Origin: Paguma larvata
Taxonomy: Eukaryota; Chordata; Mammalia; Carnivora; Viverridae
Length of the DNA stretch: 64,000 bases
Assembly (NCBI GenBank): GCA_030068075.1
Contig: CM057827.1
Location: 65,672,500 to 65,736,499 of the forward strand
Direction: 5' to 3'
Below the pieces are notes generated by a model that saw only the letters and a program-made list of their open reading frames with translations, was not told where the DNA came from and searched no databases. Each line of letters begins with the position of its first letter. The stretch's first letter is position 1. The position numbers were made by a program, and so were the translations under genes. Positions 21,295 to 32,134 of the stretch are shown piece by piece.

Positions 21295-23080
21295 CTTATA
21301 AAAGTGCAGGAATATTTTGTTTCAATGACATACTTCCTCTCTTCACTGCTGACATTATAAGGGAATTGAGTTATAAACTTCCCTAGTTTAAAGCATAAAG
21401 AAAACAACTTCTAGACAGGGTATTATTTACAAAAATCCATCACCATCCCTTTTATCCAGAAAATTTTGTACGTTAAAGTTATTTTCTGCATGGGATCACT
21501 AGCTATCTGTATGCGTAAACAACCAAAGCAAGCCAATGTGTATGTGCTACCTCACATTTTTTGCATTTCAGTACTTTCTTGCACATTTAAATGAGGGTTA
21601 CGACATAGGTAAGTTACCATAGAAGTTAGGAGGGAGTTGTATTTGGAAACTATTGTTCAGTTTATTTTATAGTAAAGTTTGGTATTATGAAAGCACTCAA
21701 CAGCTTTAGTGCATTCTCAAACTTCACAGTGCTCTCATCTCTATGTAAATCTCTCGTGTTCACTTTTATATTGTGCTAGATTTTAATAATTTGGTGTCAT
21801 ATGCCAATACCTACAGAAATAAAACTTCAAATTATGGCTTTCAAGTTTCCATTGTTCATCCATGAATTTAATATGCAGTTGGGTTTCTCACTTGAATTGT
21901 AACTCTGAAAGCATTGTAGCATGCCCACTTTTTCCATCAACCTGACACATAGTGCAAAATTATGTGTACTACTTTTGAGCTTCCATAGATGGTCTGAAAC
22001 ATACCAGAGAGATCAGAAGGAAAAATGATGGTTTCTCACATTGTCCCAGATTATATTGCAGCTAATGGCACTGGCAAAGTTGGTGGTCTAGTAGTTAAGT
22101 AAGAATCAATCCGCAGCTCATGTGTTTGCATACAATAGTTCTCAATGAGAAATTCTAAGTGGTTACTTGAACTTTTGTGGCCAGGATCCAAATTCTTCTC
22201 TAAAATATGCACTGTAATTCTTACTGCCTTCAGCAAGCATAAATCTTATACTGAGTAGAATGTTCTCCCTTTCCTCTCTCTGAGGATATGCTACAAACAA
22301 TTTTTCAATGCCTTATAATACGTTGATGGAATAAAAAGGATAGATATAAATAATTATGAAAGCCAGTCCTTTCTCATGTCATATGAAAAAGAAACCGATG
22401 AAATGACTGATTTTTCTCTCTTTCTCTGTCTCTGTCTCTGTCTCTCTCTCTTTCTCTCTCTCTCTTTTTGCCAGGCTTATGTTTAAATAATTACATCTCA
22501 GTTTCTTAAAATGTTTTCTTCCACTCTGACTTGAAAAGCAGCTCCAAGTTCTTTTAATTTTAGCCTTAAACAACTGTGTTGTTGCTGATAAAACATCAAG
22601 TTAAACTGTGGGTTTCCTACTATATCATCTTGGTAAATACAAGTTATAAAACCCACTTGCATGTAGGGAGTGGATAAACTCAGACAAGTTTTGGTATAAT
22701 CTTTGTTGTTTTTAAATGTCTATAAGAAGGATCCTTTTAACTTCTGGGATTACTTCTTTACGCCCTTGGCTATCCCTGGGTAACTACTTCAGTGCGATAA
22801 ACAATTCAAGAATTACCCTTCAGACATTGTTTCTATACTTTTCATGGTATATATCGATCTTTTCATAGTAGCTCAGAGGTCAAGTACAAATTATAAATCA
22901 AAGTAGAGAAATTTTTTTATTATTGATAAAAAAGTAAATGAATAATTGAAATATATTGACTAGTCAGGGAAAATTTAAAAGAATACCTCAAATGTTGGAA
23001 TTTATATTATTATACATTTTTGTACTATCACATGAAGTGATTGCACAAATTATTGCATGGCCCCCATGATGATATAGACA
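21295..23080. other. Unassigned intergenic DNA with a CT-rich tract
   Basis: About 1.8 kb, AT-rich, no gene or named repeat seen. A TCTCTG/TCTC low-complexity tract lies at 22412-22466 and accounts for the Arg/Glu-rich minus-strand frame there. Confidence 0.5.
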
Positions 23081-23084
23081 CTTA

Positions 23085-23200
23085 GCCCACAGTGTTAAAA
23101 TGCACTCAGTTTTCTGATCTATGAAACAGGATGATGATAATCTCTAAATCATCAAGTCATGATGAGTATCAGGGCAAGATCATATACAAAGTACAGTATT
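23085..23200 (+). mobile_element. MIR fragment
   Basis: 'actcagttttctgatctatg' followed by 'aaacaggatgatgataatc' and 'aaagtacagt' is the MIR block around 'cctcagtttcctcatctgta' and 'aaatggggataataa'. Confidence 0.6.
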
Positions 23201-23204
23201 TTTA

Positions 23205-25635
23205 TTTGGAGTATTGTATCATTTGCTCTGGTTTCCTGGTTAGAAAGAATAATTGTATCATTTTAGAATATTTCAGTCCTTATAGCACTAAAACAGGTAG
23301 ATAATTTTTACTGTAATCCTTCAATATAAAACAATTTAAAAAAAATTTTAATGCGGCATTAAAAACTAGGATTTTATCCATCAGAAAGAGTAGAAAAGTA
23401 ATCTTGTCTACAAGTTGTCAAAAAGGCAGAGGCCAATAAACAGGAATGTTATCTTCCAGTTAAGTGTAGGTATCTAAATTATTACATCATGTCATACCTT
23501 TGCTACATAAAATTCTATTTTCAATCTAAATCTCATCTTCTCTGATAACCCCCCTGCTTCTTGCTTCCACTTTCAGCTTTAAAAATCGATCTAAACAATC
23601 ACCTTTTAATTGACCTCTACTGTATACCAGACATCATTGGAACTCACTAGTTTTCCCAGGAAACCAGAAACACTCAGACAAAAAGAATTATAATGTGATC
23701 AGTGCAAAGCCCATAGATGTATACAAATGTAGTGTATATAACAGAAAGAAGAGAGCAATCAAATCCAACTGGAAGGACAAAAGAATGATTTGGCTGTATT
23801 GAGACAGTAAACAACTTCAAACTCAAGTTGGTTTGCCATTCAGGAATCCTTACTGAAGAAGCCTCCACCCTCTCAGAGCCTCCTCATTACTTACAGGAAG
23901 CCCACATTTCTTCAGCTCACAGCCCATTGGTCAGAACTAGCCAGCCTTCTCGCCGCTCTCCACCCATTCCCATCCCTAATCTACCTTGAGATGATGGCTG
24001 GGAAATACAGAGCAATAGATTTCACACTTGGTAAATATGACTCTCTACCACATAGTGTTTCAGAAAGGAGATGAAAGCTTGGCCTTAATGATTCAGTCAA
24101 ATTTTGGCAGATGAAATTATAAGGGGCAGCATAGGGTAAAGAGTGAAATGCAAAGGCAAGAAAACCTCACAGTATGTAATGCAAAATTACTCATCATTTC
24201 CTCTGTGGCTGCGGTTAGTATTTATTCTGCCAATATCTGATGTCCTCTTTTTCTATAGTAATAGAAGTTTAGCTGAGCATATGTTAATCTATCTAAAGGA
24301 TTTGTTGTGTAGCCATTTAGGTGTCCCCATGGGAGTAGGTTCTTATCTATGTAATGGGAGAGAACAGATACAGGCAACTCCCGGGATATACTCCTAAAGG
24401 AAAGGACTGTGTATCCCTCTTCTCTCTTTTTTGCATCATAGTGGCTCACAGACCTCTTTCGGTCATATACATGAGAGCAGACTTGGGCAATAGTGAAACA
24501 CTAACACAGAAATAGCAAGAATCCTTGGTACCATCAAACTGTCATACAGTTACCTAGGCCATATTTTGGGGGAAGGGGGTTAACCTGCCAGTGTGCTGGT
24601 GTTGATGCAGAGATCCTGGATTTTTTTTTTTTTCAGTGTTTCTTTTAAGGTGGTTATACTGGGGAGTGGATCTGGACAGGGTGAGTTCGGTTCTCCCTGG
24701 CAACACTTCCATATTCATCAAAATGTTTTTCTTGAGCCACTTTCTTTTGGAATCACCTTTTACAGCAGCCAAACCCGTATCTTAATACAGACTATTTTAG
24801 GTAATATCAGTTCTCTCTCTCTTTGTGATATCTTTATAGCTATCAAGAGTTTGCAATGAATATACAATTATAAATTTAAAGCTGTAATTGCAAAAAATAA
24901 CCTTGTTTTGAGGTTGATTACACTTTCAATATCAGAATTGCGAATATATAGGTTAAGCAGTGCATTTTATTTCAGAGGCATGCAGAGGGTTTTAAATTTC
25001 TATGCTGTGGGAATAGTGTGCATACAAAACAGTGATACAGGTTAAACAGAATAACCATCACACTTCAGCAGCGCAGTGAGAGGCCCTGTTTGAAAACATA
25101 TCTGCACATCAGTGCAACATGACTATATTGCATGATAGAAAATAGCAACGACAGAAAATGGCTCTGGCGGGTGACATGAGGGGCAAGGTAATGACTGGAG
25201 AAAATGATGAAGGGAAATCAGAACCCTTCCCCAACAATGTCACAGTGAATTTTGCAGATATAAGTCACAGATTTCAGAGTAGTTCCACTCCACTGCCAGG
25301 TGGACTAAACCAACTGTGTCCTAGATGGTGGAGAAGTCGAAAGTATGGAAATGTCAGAGGGCCCAAGTTGAAACTGAACAGCTCAAACACAAAGATTTCC
25401 CATATTTTTGGCCTTTGAGAACCAACAGACAAACATAAAATGGGGAATTCAACATTATGGAGTTAAAGCAGAGGAGTTTCTAATTCCACATGTAATTGCT
25501 GAATGTCTCTTCACATTAGTTAAATTCATTGATTGGATAATGTCACCCCTTTAATGTTCCATGAGACTACCTAGAGAATTTTGTGAGACTCTTCATTGAC
25601 ATGAGGGCTACAAGTTCTGTAGCAGTAGTAAACAA
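23205..25635. other. Unassigned intergenic DNA
   Basis: About 2.4 kb. The stretch 23870-23990 ('agctcacagcccattggtca', 'gatggctgggaaatacag') looks like the end of an old repeat I cannot name. Open frames of 84-88 codons at 24143-24397, 24593-24859 and 25158-25418 show no recognisable domain. A 12-base T run is at 24621-24632. Confidence 0.5.
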
Positions 25636-25639
25636 AGTG

Positions 25640-25745
25640 GCCATATCGTCTAACGAAAAAAGTTTTATGAGGACAAAGTGAGCCATTTTACATAAATTGC
25701 TTAACACAGTGTTTAGCATATAGTAAGTGCTTGATAAACTTTAAA
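25640..25745 (+). mobile_element. MIR fragment (3' end)
   Basis: 'attgcttaacacagtgttta' followed by 'gcatatagtaagtgcttgat' is the MIR 3' end ('aagcgcttagaacagtgcctggcacatagtaagcgctcaat') with modest divergence. Confidence 0.8.
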
Positions 25746-25959
25746 CGAATCCAGATTATGAATCAGGTTTCGAGTTTGAAGTGTCAAGGAAAAGATATGT
25801 AGAATTGATTTATTTTTTTCAGGAAATTAGGCACCAAGTCGGTTTGTAGTGCTATTACCAGCTATCTGTAAATGAGTCTCTCATCTTAACACATTATTTA
25901 TATCATTTTTTTCACTGGGAAGTGATATCTATCTATTTTTTCCCATCATTTTTTTAAAA

Positions 25960-26172
25960 AAGATTTTTTTAAAGTTTATTTATTTATTTGTTTTGAGAGA
26001 GAGAGCACAGGTAGGGGAGGAATGGAGAGAGAGGAGAAAAAGAGAATCCCAACCAGGCTCCGCACAGTCAGCATAGAGCCCGATGTGGGGCTTGAACTCA
26101 CAAACCTTGAGATCATGACCAGAGCCGAAGTCAGGAGCTCGATGTCTAGCTGATTGAGCCACCCGGGTGCCC
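25960..26172 (-). mobile_element. CAN/SINEC SINE, antisense
   Basis: Reads (GA)n, 'catagagcccgatgtggggc', 'gagatcatgaccagagccga' and ends 'tgagccacccgggtgccc'. I could not settle a target-site duplication because both flanks are T/A runs. Confidence 0.93.
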
Positions 26173-26174
26173 GT

Positions 26175-27057
26175 AAGCCCTCGTTTTTAAAACATTAGCT
26201 ACAGATTAAAAAAAAAAATCATTATGATGTCCCAAAGTAAATCATTACCTAATATGTCAGATTTGAATTTCAAGTTTTTAATGCCAGTTCATACTCTAAT
26301 GTAATAAAAAAAAGCCACAGAAAAATATTAAGATACTCTCAATCTAGAGTGGCATAATATGCAATAACATAACAAATATCAACTTAGGAAAGGATTTTTG
26401 CACGTTATACTAACCCAGAATATTAGGTTAATTTTTTTAAATAATGGCAATGTTATAAATACATTGCATTATCTCTCTTTAGCTTTAACATTTCATCTGT
26501 ATGACAAGGATAACAAGTAATCCTATGATCTCAACCCCATTTGCATCGGTGAGCTGTCACCGCTGCCACCTACCTACCTCTTAGTTGTTTGTGTGGGGCT
26601 AACATACAGGAAGGGGCATTTTTTGGTACACAGTTCTGCAATTGACTAAAAGTGCACTGGAGCTGAATAAGGGAAAAAACACTCAGATTTATGCATATTT
26701 AGATCACACATAACCCCTAACCACATATTATTATTCTCCCTTTTTTGCCTCCCCTGAAAACAGTTCTATTCTGCTCAAACCTTCTGGAGCTTCCCTATTA
26801 CTTTCTTCCAGGTTAATCATGCATCTGCTGCCTTGTTCACGTTTCTGCTAATTCCACCCTGAGAAATACTATTTAAGCAGGTAGTTGTATGTCATTTCAT
26901 TTCCCTTGCTTCTTCCTTTGCTCCAACACACAAAAGACAAAACAAAATCTCTGTTGTGTTGGAGAGCTAAACAGTAACTTTGTAATAAAACTGTTAATGA
27001 TATGTCTGCATCCTAATAAAAGAAAACCAAATGTTCTGAAATAAAATAATAAAGATC
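26175..27057. other. Unassigned intergenic DNA
   Basis: AT-rich sequence with nothing recognised, ending at the MER5A target site. Confidence 0.55.
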
Positions 27058-27111
27058 CACTAGATCAGTATTCCACAAACCTCGGTGAATATGAGAAGCT
27101 CTGAGGAGCTT

Positions 27112-27575
27112 GTTAGAAAACAAGCTCATAGATACAGAGAACAGATTGGTGGTTGCCAGAGGTAGGGGCGAGGGGTGGGAGAAATGAGTAGAGGGGGTCA
27201 AAGGTCTAAAATAATGGGTACAAGTTCAGGATATTGTCCATAAAATAGAATTCAATGAGACTCTTCATAAAGATGATAATTTTATTTTAGAAAGATCATC
27301 AAGTGAAAATGGCATTATTGAACTAGGATTCATTTTTTTTGGTAATATGCATATATGTGTGTCTGTGCATAGAAAAAGTCTGAAAGGCTGCACACTGAAA
27401 TATTACCAGCTGTTATCTCTGAGTGATAGAATTACAAGGGATTTATTTTATGCTTTTCAGTAAACTATGGGCATTTTACAAAAAATACATATTACTTTTG
27501 TAATCATAGAGACACCTGTGAAACTGGTAAATAAAAATTTAATCCGGGGGGGGGGGTGGGGGAGGGGAGGGAAAG
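27112..27575 (+). mobile_element. Old L1 fragment and unassigned DNA inside MER5A
   Basis: The first part ('gatacagagaacagattggt', 'ggttgccagaggtagggg') is a common old-L1 3' UTR block in sense. The second part ('aaaaagtctgaaaggctgca', 'accagctgttatctctgagt') is also typical of old L1 3' ends. It closes with 'ggtaaataaaaattt' and a G-run. Possible duplication 'agaaaaca' occurs at both sides. Confidence 0.6.
27546..27570 (+). repeat. G-run with G-quadruplex pattern
   Basis: Ten G, T, five G, A, four G, A, three G: four or more runs of at least three G separated by single bases. This meets the usual G-quadruplex pattern on the plus strand. Confidence 0.9.
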
Positions 27576-27719
27576 AAAACATAGCATTGGGCCCTAGCCT
27601 AAGTGATTCTAACGTATTCTCTATGGTTAAGGTCTAAAAATTTTGCATTATTAACCATACCCCTCCACAGTGATGACTCTGATGTAGTTGTTCCAGAGAG
27701 CACACTTGAGAAACACTAT

Positions 27720-27815
27720 ACTGGATTGCAAATTTCACGAAGGCATGTCTATCTTTACCTCCGCATCCATCAGACAATGCCTGGGATTTAGTAGGCACAC
27801 AAATAAATGTTTGTT
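27720..27815 (+). mobile_element. L2 3' end, sense
   Basis: 'tggattgcaaatttcacgaa', 'gacaatgcctgggatttagt' and 'aggcacacaaataaatgttt' follow the final 90 bases of L2. The MER5A lies immediately upstream, inserted into this L2. Confidence 0.75.
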
Positions 27816-28085
27816 CATAACCTCTCCAGTCTTTGCTATCTTGGCAAATGGAAATTTCCCCCCACCAGTTGCTCAGACCCAAATTATTAAAGCCATCCCC
27901 AATTCCTGTCTTTCTTGCACACTCCATATCCAGTTCATTATCAAATCCAACCAGCAAGTCTTCAAGACAAATCCTGAATCTCACCTCTTCTCACCACCTC
28001 CACCATTGTTACTTTAGTACAAACCATCTCAGTCCCCAGGCTCAAGCCTCTTAGCTGGCCTCCCAGGTGGTATCCTTGCTCTCTG
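27816..28085 (+). mobile_element. Second L2 fragment (ORF2 3' region), sense
   Basis: 'ccaccagttgctcagaccca', 'tatcaaatccaaccagcaag', 'ctcacctcttctcaccacct' and 'cttagctggcctcccagg' follow the L2 coding 3' region. The overlapping open frames on both strands (27634-27984 minus, 116 codons; 27688-28017 and 27833-28054 plus) lie in this repeat and its flank. Confidence 0.7.
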
Positions 28086-28600
28086 GTTCCTTTCCTGTCA
28101 CTGCTTTGACAAATGACCACAAACCTAGTGGTTTAAAACAATATAAATGTATTCTCTTACCATTCTGGAGATCCTAAGTCCAAAATTAGTTTTAACCGGG
28201 CTAAAGTCAGGATGTTGGCAGGGCTGATTCCTTCTGGAGGATCTGAAAGAAGAATCCATTTCCTTGCCTCTTATGGCTTCTAGAAGCTACCTACACTCCT
28301 TGCTTCATGACCCCTTCCTTATGTCACCCCTTCGTGTTTCCACGGTCACATGTTACTGCTCACTCTGACCTCCTGCCTCCCTCTTATAAATACCATCGTG
28401 GTTATATTGGCTCACTCTGACAATCGGGGATAATCTCTCCATCTCAAAATCTTTAGTTTTAGCACATTGGCACAGTCCCTTTTCCCATAAAAAGTAACGT
28501 TCGCAGGTTCTGGAGATTATAACATGGGCATCTTTTGGGAGGACAGTTATTTATGTGACCATATACCTTTACAATCACTTTTCCTGAGAACTGCCAGGAT
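28086..28600 (-). mobile_element. MLT1-like (MaLR) LTR, antisense, inserted in L2
   Basis: 'gacaaatgaccacaaaccta', 'gtggtttaaaacaatataaa', 'gatgttggcagggctgattc', 'cttctggaggatctgaaaga' and 'ggttctggagattataacat' follow the antisense order of an MLT1-type LTR. L2 text lies on both sides. The subfamily cannot be set by eye. Confidence 0.65.
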
Positions 28601-28649
28601 AAAAAAATCAGGAGATAATCAATTCTAGCCTCCACATCTTCCATTTGCT

Positions 28650-28825
28650 TGCCACTTTACACAACATGAGAAATGAAGAGCTTACCATAGTCTAAAGGCC
28701 CTGCATGACCTGATCCTCCATAACGTCTCCAACATTATTTAACACCACAAACTCTTAATTAATTAATTGATTAATTAATTAATTAATTAGTTGTGTTCCA
28801 GCCACATCAGCAGCCTCTTTGCCAC
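28650..28825 (+). mobile_element. L2 fragment continuing after the LTR, with (AATT)n
   Basis: 'aaaggccctgcatgacctga' and 'tcctccataacgtctcc' are the L2 block 'aaggccctgcatgatctggccc'. L2-like text resumes ('gttccagccacatcagcagc') after an (AATT)n run at 28756-28789, which has expanded inside the element. Confidence 0.75.
28756..28789. repeat. (AATT)n microsatellite
   Basis: About eight TTAA/AATT tetramers with one G change. The unit is self-complementary. Confidence 0.9.
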
Positions 28826-28829
28826 ATGG

Positions 28830-30160
28830 TTCTCTCCAGAGGGATATATCAGCATGGAATTTTACTGAAGCAGAGATGTGAAATGGAGCTATCACAGATC
28901 TACGTAGTAGGAAGTTCTAGAGAAACATCCAACAGTGTTAGCAGAGGGGCAAATCACAGGACACCACTGTGTTTAGAAATCCCATTGACTATCCACAGGA
29001 AGTAAAACTGGGAGAGATGAAAAATAATCTACATTTAGAAAACACAGCCACCCCCACACCATTGGAAAAAGTACATTAAACCTTCTCCATATGATTCGCG
29101 TCCAATCTGTGGATAATTATTTTATAACCCACTTTCTTTCCTCTTGATTGTTCTGCAGATCTAGAATATGTAAGCAAAACTTGATCAAATTTATTCATTT
29201 AATTTGGAGATTTTGCTTACATAGAAAAAGTAGTAGTTTAGCATTATTTCTCACTAATAGCATGCAAAACACTTAAGGCTATAGTCTAACTTCGACTATT
29301 AAAATTATACACAGGCATGTGTTTTTATTAAGCAGTGATTCTTTATACCTTTCCCTTTAGTAAACACCCACACTTCTTTAAAAATAAGTTGGGCAAACAC
29401 TGACTGTGAATGTGTTTTTGTTTTCTTAATGGAATATCAATGGGAGTTGTACACACAGATCAAGAGCTGTACACATATTATTATCTCTAAATAATTAATA
29501 TTTGTGTATTGTTTCCCTTAGCTGGCTGTACATGAATACAGAGGCACTGGTACTACTCATCACAAAATACAATGTTAGCTGGTTCCAGGGGTGCCTTAGT
29601 GAATACTCCCTGCCAGTGGTTGAAGGGACCGAGGAAGCACCCTGCTGAGTCCCCTCCCATCCTCCTCAGGGAGTATGTGCTAATTCTATCTTCTGCTATT
29701 GGGAAAGCAGCCAAAGGCAGAAACAGGAAGGACAGCACTGTATTCCTAGAGAGAGGAAGGTGCCAACAGTCCGGAATGGAGGAGAAAAATGTGAATTTCA
29801 TAGAATAGGGATAAAAGAAACAGTGATTATAGAGCTCAATCTTTCTATTACAGTCCAAGAGGGAAGTCTCCCTCCTGTATGAATGGCAGACAAGGTAACA
29901 GCATCCAATTGCAGCCTTATGTTTGCACCACACACGTGAAATAAAATACAGAAAGGAACTCATTTGAAGGATTTAAGCCATGGGGCAGAGTCAGGTACAA
30001 GGACTGCCATTGGCTTGTTACCCAGTAGTGTCTGTGTCAGCCTTCTGCAAGGTTTCACCACCTACCTGAGCTTACTGCTTGCTCTTGACCTTGAAAGTTT
30101 GGCCAGTAATTTAGTTTCTATTATTGGAAGAGAAAAACTAGCTATTAAAAAAAGATAATT
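28830..30160. other. Unassigned intergenic DNA
   Basis: About 1.3 kb. It includes a 136-codon minus-strand frame at 29553-29963, the longest in DNA I cannot assign to a repeat (discussed as a finding). Composition at 29570-29780 is less AT-rich than its surroundings. Confidence 0.5.
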
Positions 30161-30171
30161 GGAGTTATTTC

Positions 30172-30380
30172 TTTTTAAAATTTTTGTTAACATTTTTTCA
30201 TTTTTGAGGGGCAAAGTGTGAGCAGGGGAGGGACAGAGAGAGAGGAATACACAGAATCCAAAACAGTCTCTAGGTTCCAAGCTGTCAGCACAGAACCTGA
30301 CAGGAAGCTCAAACCCATGAACTGTGAGATCACGACCTGAGCCGAAGTTGGACGCTCAACTGAGCCACCCAGGTGCCCAA
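30172..30380 (-). mobile_element. CAN/SINEC SINE, antisense
   Basis: Target-site duplication ggagttatttc at 30161-30171 and 30381-30391 fixes the ends. The copy reads 'agcaggggagggacagagag', 'caagctgtcagcacagaacc' and 'gagatcacgacctgagccga', and has lost a few bases near the head ('gacgctcaactgagccaccc'). Confidence 0.95.
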
Positions 30381-30391
30381 GGAGTTATTTC

Positions 30392-31640
30392 ACAGGATAA
30401 TTTATATATGTAGGTCCATTAGTTGAACAAGTTCTACAAGGTAGAACTTTGGTTCTTATGAGGTAGGAAAAACATATGGGTTGGGGAGATACCTACTTCT
30501 AAATGAGTTTTAAAAATGAGAGAGTAAGAAATATGTCCAATGACAAGTCATCCTTCATAAATAACGCTATCTTGTTGGAAAATATAGCTAATTATATGTC
30601 GTATATTCACCTGAGCCTGAATGCATTTCTGAAAACCAGACTTTTTCAATAAGGTATAGAAAAAATATGCCCCCAAAGAGCCAGTTCTCAATGTTTACGA
30701 TTAGAAAGAAATGGTGAATATTAAATCTCATTTGGAAATTACAACAATTCTTTACACAGCTGAAAACTTTCTTCAACATTATAAGAACATTAAATAGAAT
30801 CTAAATGATCATTATGTATAGAACTATATAAATGCCACAATAGATGTGGCATTTTTCCCTTAAACATGCTGCTAAAAAAGAAATTCATAAAATGAAGGGA
30901 AATTAATATAAAATGTTCTTTTAAAATTAAAATCTCTCAGTTCCATGGTAACAATGTATAATAAAGTTAAGCAGCAATCACATGTATAATTAAAGCAGTA
31001 ATTACATGTATATTTAGATCATCAATATACAGCACTCAACTTATTCAACATAAGACAGAAAACATTACAAAAATGAGAAATTTTGTGTTTTTCTTCATTT
31101 AACTCTTAGCTTTAATCCACCGTCCTCAATTGTAATTTACAAATTCTACAACTTAATCCAACCTATAATCCAGGAAAGAAAATATTTAGGAGACAGAAAA
31201 TTAATTCAAAAGACATAAAAGTATTAGCTGTATAATATTTCCAAGGCAATCAATGAATGAAGGCACTGGTATTTGAAAGTAAAACTTACCCATAATTTTT
31301 GGCTTTTAAAGGAAAAGCTCTAAAAGAGGATGTAAACTTGAAAAACTATCCAGAGGAACTGAAGTCTTTCTCTATTTTGACCTTTTATACATGATAGAGT
31401 ACCAAAGTCAGAATCTGTATCTGTCTTAACGAAGAACTGTTGCTCTGTGGTCTGGCCTCTTTGCATTCATGAGTAAAGAGTATTTAAGTACCAGGAAGCT
31501 AGGAAAGTTTGCTAGAAATAGTTTCTCTCTATGGAACAGGTGACCCTACCAACCCTCCTAATGATGACAGCCTAGTTGGTAGATTTCAAAACAGTGGGCT
31601 TCAGGGACAAACTGTCTCACACAATATCTTGTGATCCAAG
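30392..31640. other. Unassigned intergenic DNA
   Basis: Very AT-rich, no gene recognised. A perfect 10-bp hairpin lies at 30830-30854. Confidence 0.55.
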
Positions 31641-31642
31641 AA

Positions 31643-31840
31643 GCAGACAGTGTAGACTTCAAAGTCTGATACTAGAATCCAAATCATAGCTCCTCAGTAT
31701 TCCAACTTGAGGGAGTTACCTTACTTCTCCAGGCCTCACTTTCCTCATCCACCAAATGTGGATAATAGCAAAATGTATTTGATAGGTATTTTGAGGAGAT
31801 CAGATCAGATGATTATAGAAAAGTGTTAGAAATACAGCTT
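31643..31840 (+). mobile_element. MIR SINE
   Basis: Nearly full-length order: 'tagaatccaaatcatagctc', 'gagttaccttacttctccag', 'gcctcactttcctcatccac', 'caaatgtggataatagcaaa' and 'tattttgaggagatcagatc'. Confidence 0.85.
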
Positions 31841-32017
31841 ATTTAAATATCGTTAAGTTCATGTTTGTTACTGATGCTCTTACGTCACATTTCAAAATAT
31901 GCTTAAGCATAATCGTTTATAGTTCAGGACAACCTCCTTATTTCCTGAATGAGTAGATTGTCAGTATAGTATGATATGATATAATATGACACATGACAAT
32001 ACAATATAACAAACAAT

Positions 32018-32130
32018 TTTAGACCCAGAAGGAATCATAAAGATTTAAAGCACAACACAATGACAGCATACCATAGGAAGTTGTAGCCCAGAGATGTGAA
32101 GTGTCTTGGCCAGAATCAAAGCTGTTTTCT
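32018..32130 (-). mobile_element. Ancient MIR-like fragment, antisense
   Basis: 'agacccagaaggaatcataa', 'gttgtagcccagagatgtga' and 'agtgtcttggccagaatcaa' follow the same diverged repeat type as 6875-7030 ('tgaggcccagagaggtgaagtgacttgcccaaggtcac'). Confidence 0.5.
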
Positions 32131-32134
32131 TTTA

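Larger units (their letters stand above)
27066..27718 (+). mobile_element. MER5A (hAT-Charlie) element split by an insertion
   Basis: The left piece (27066-27110) starts cagtattccacaaacct. The right piece (about 27578-27718) runs 'ttgggccctagcctaagtga', then 'tagttgttccagagagcaca', and ends 'cttgagaaacacta', which is the inverted complement of the start. The 8-bp flanks cactagat (27058-27065) and tactggat (27719-27726) agree at 6 of 8, fitting hAT target duplications and the NTCTAGAN-like preference. The centre is replaced by inserted DNA. MER5A carries no transposase gene. Confidence 0.8.

Noticed and set aside
27634..28054. Overlapping frames of 116, 109 and 73 codons
   Set aside because: They lie within L2 and MER5A sequence, which accounts for them.
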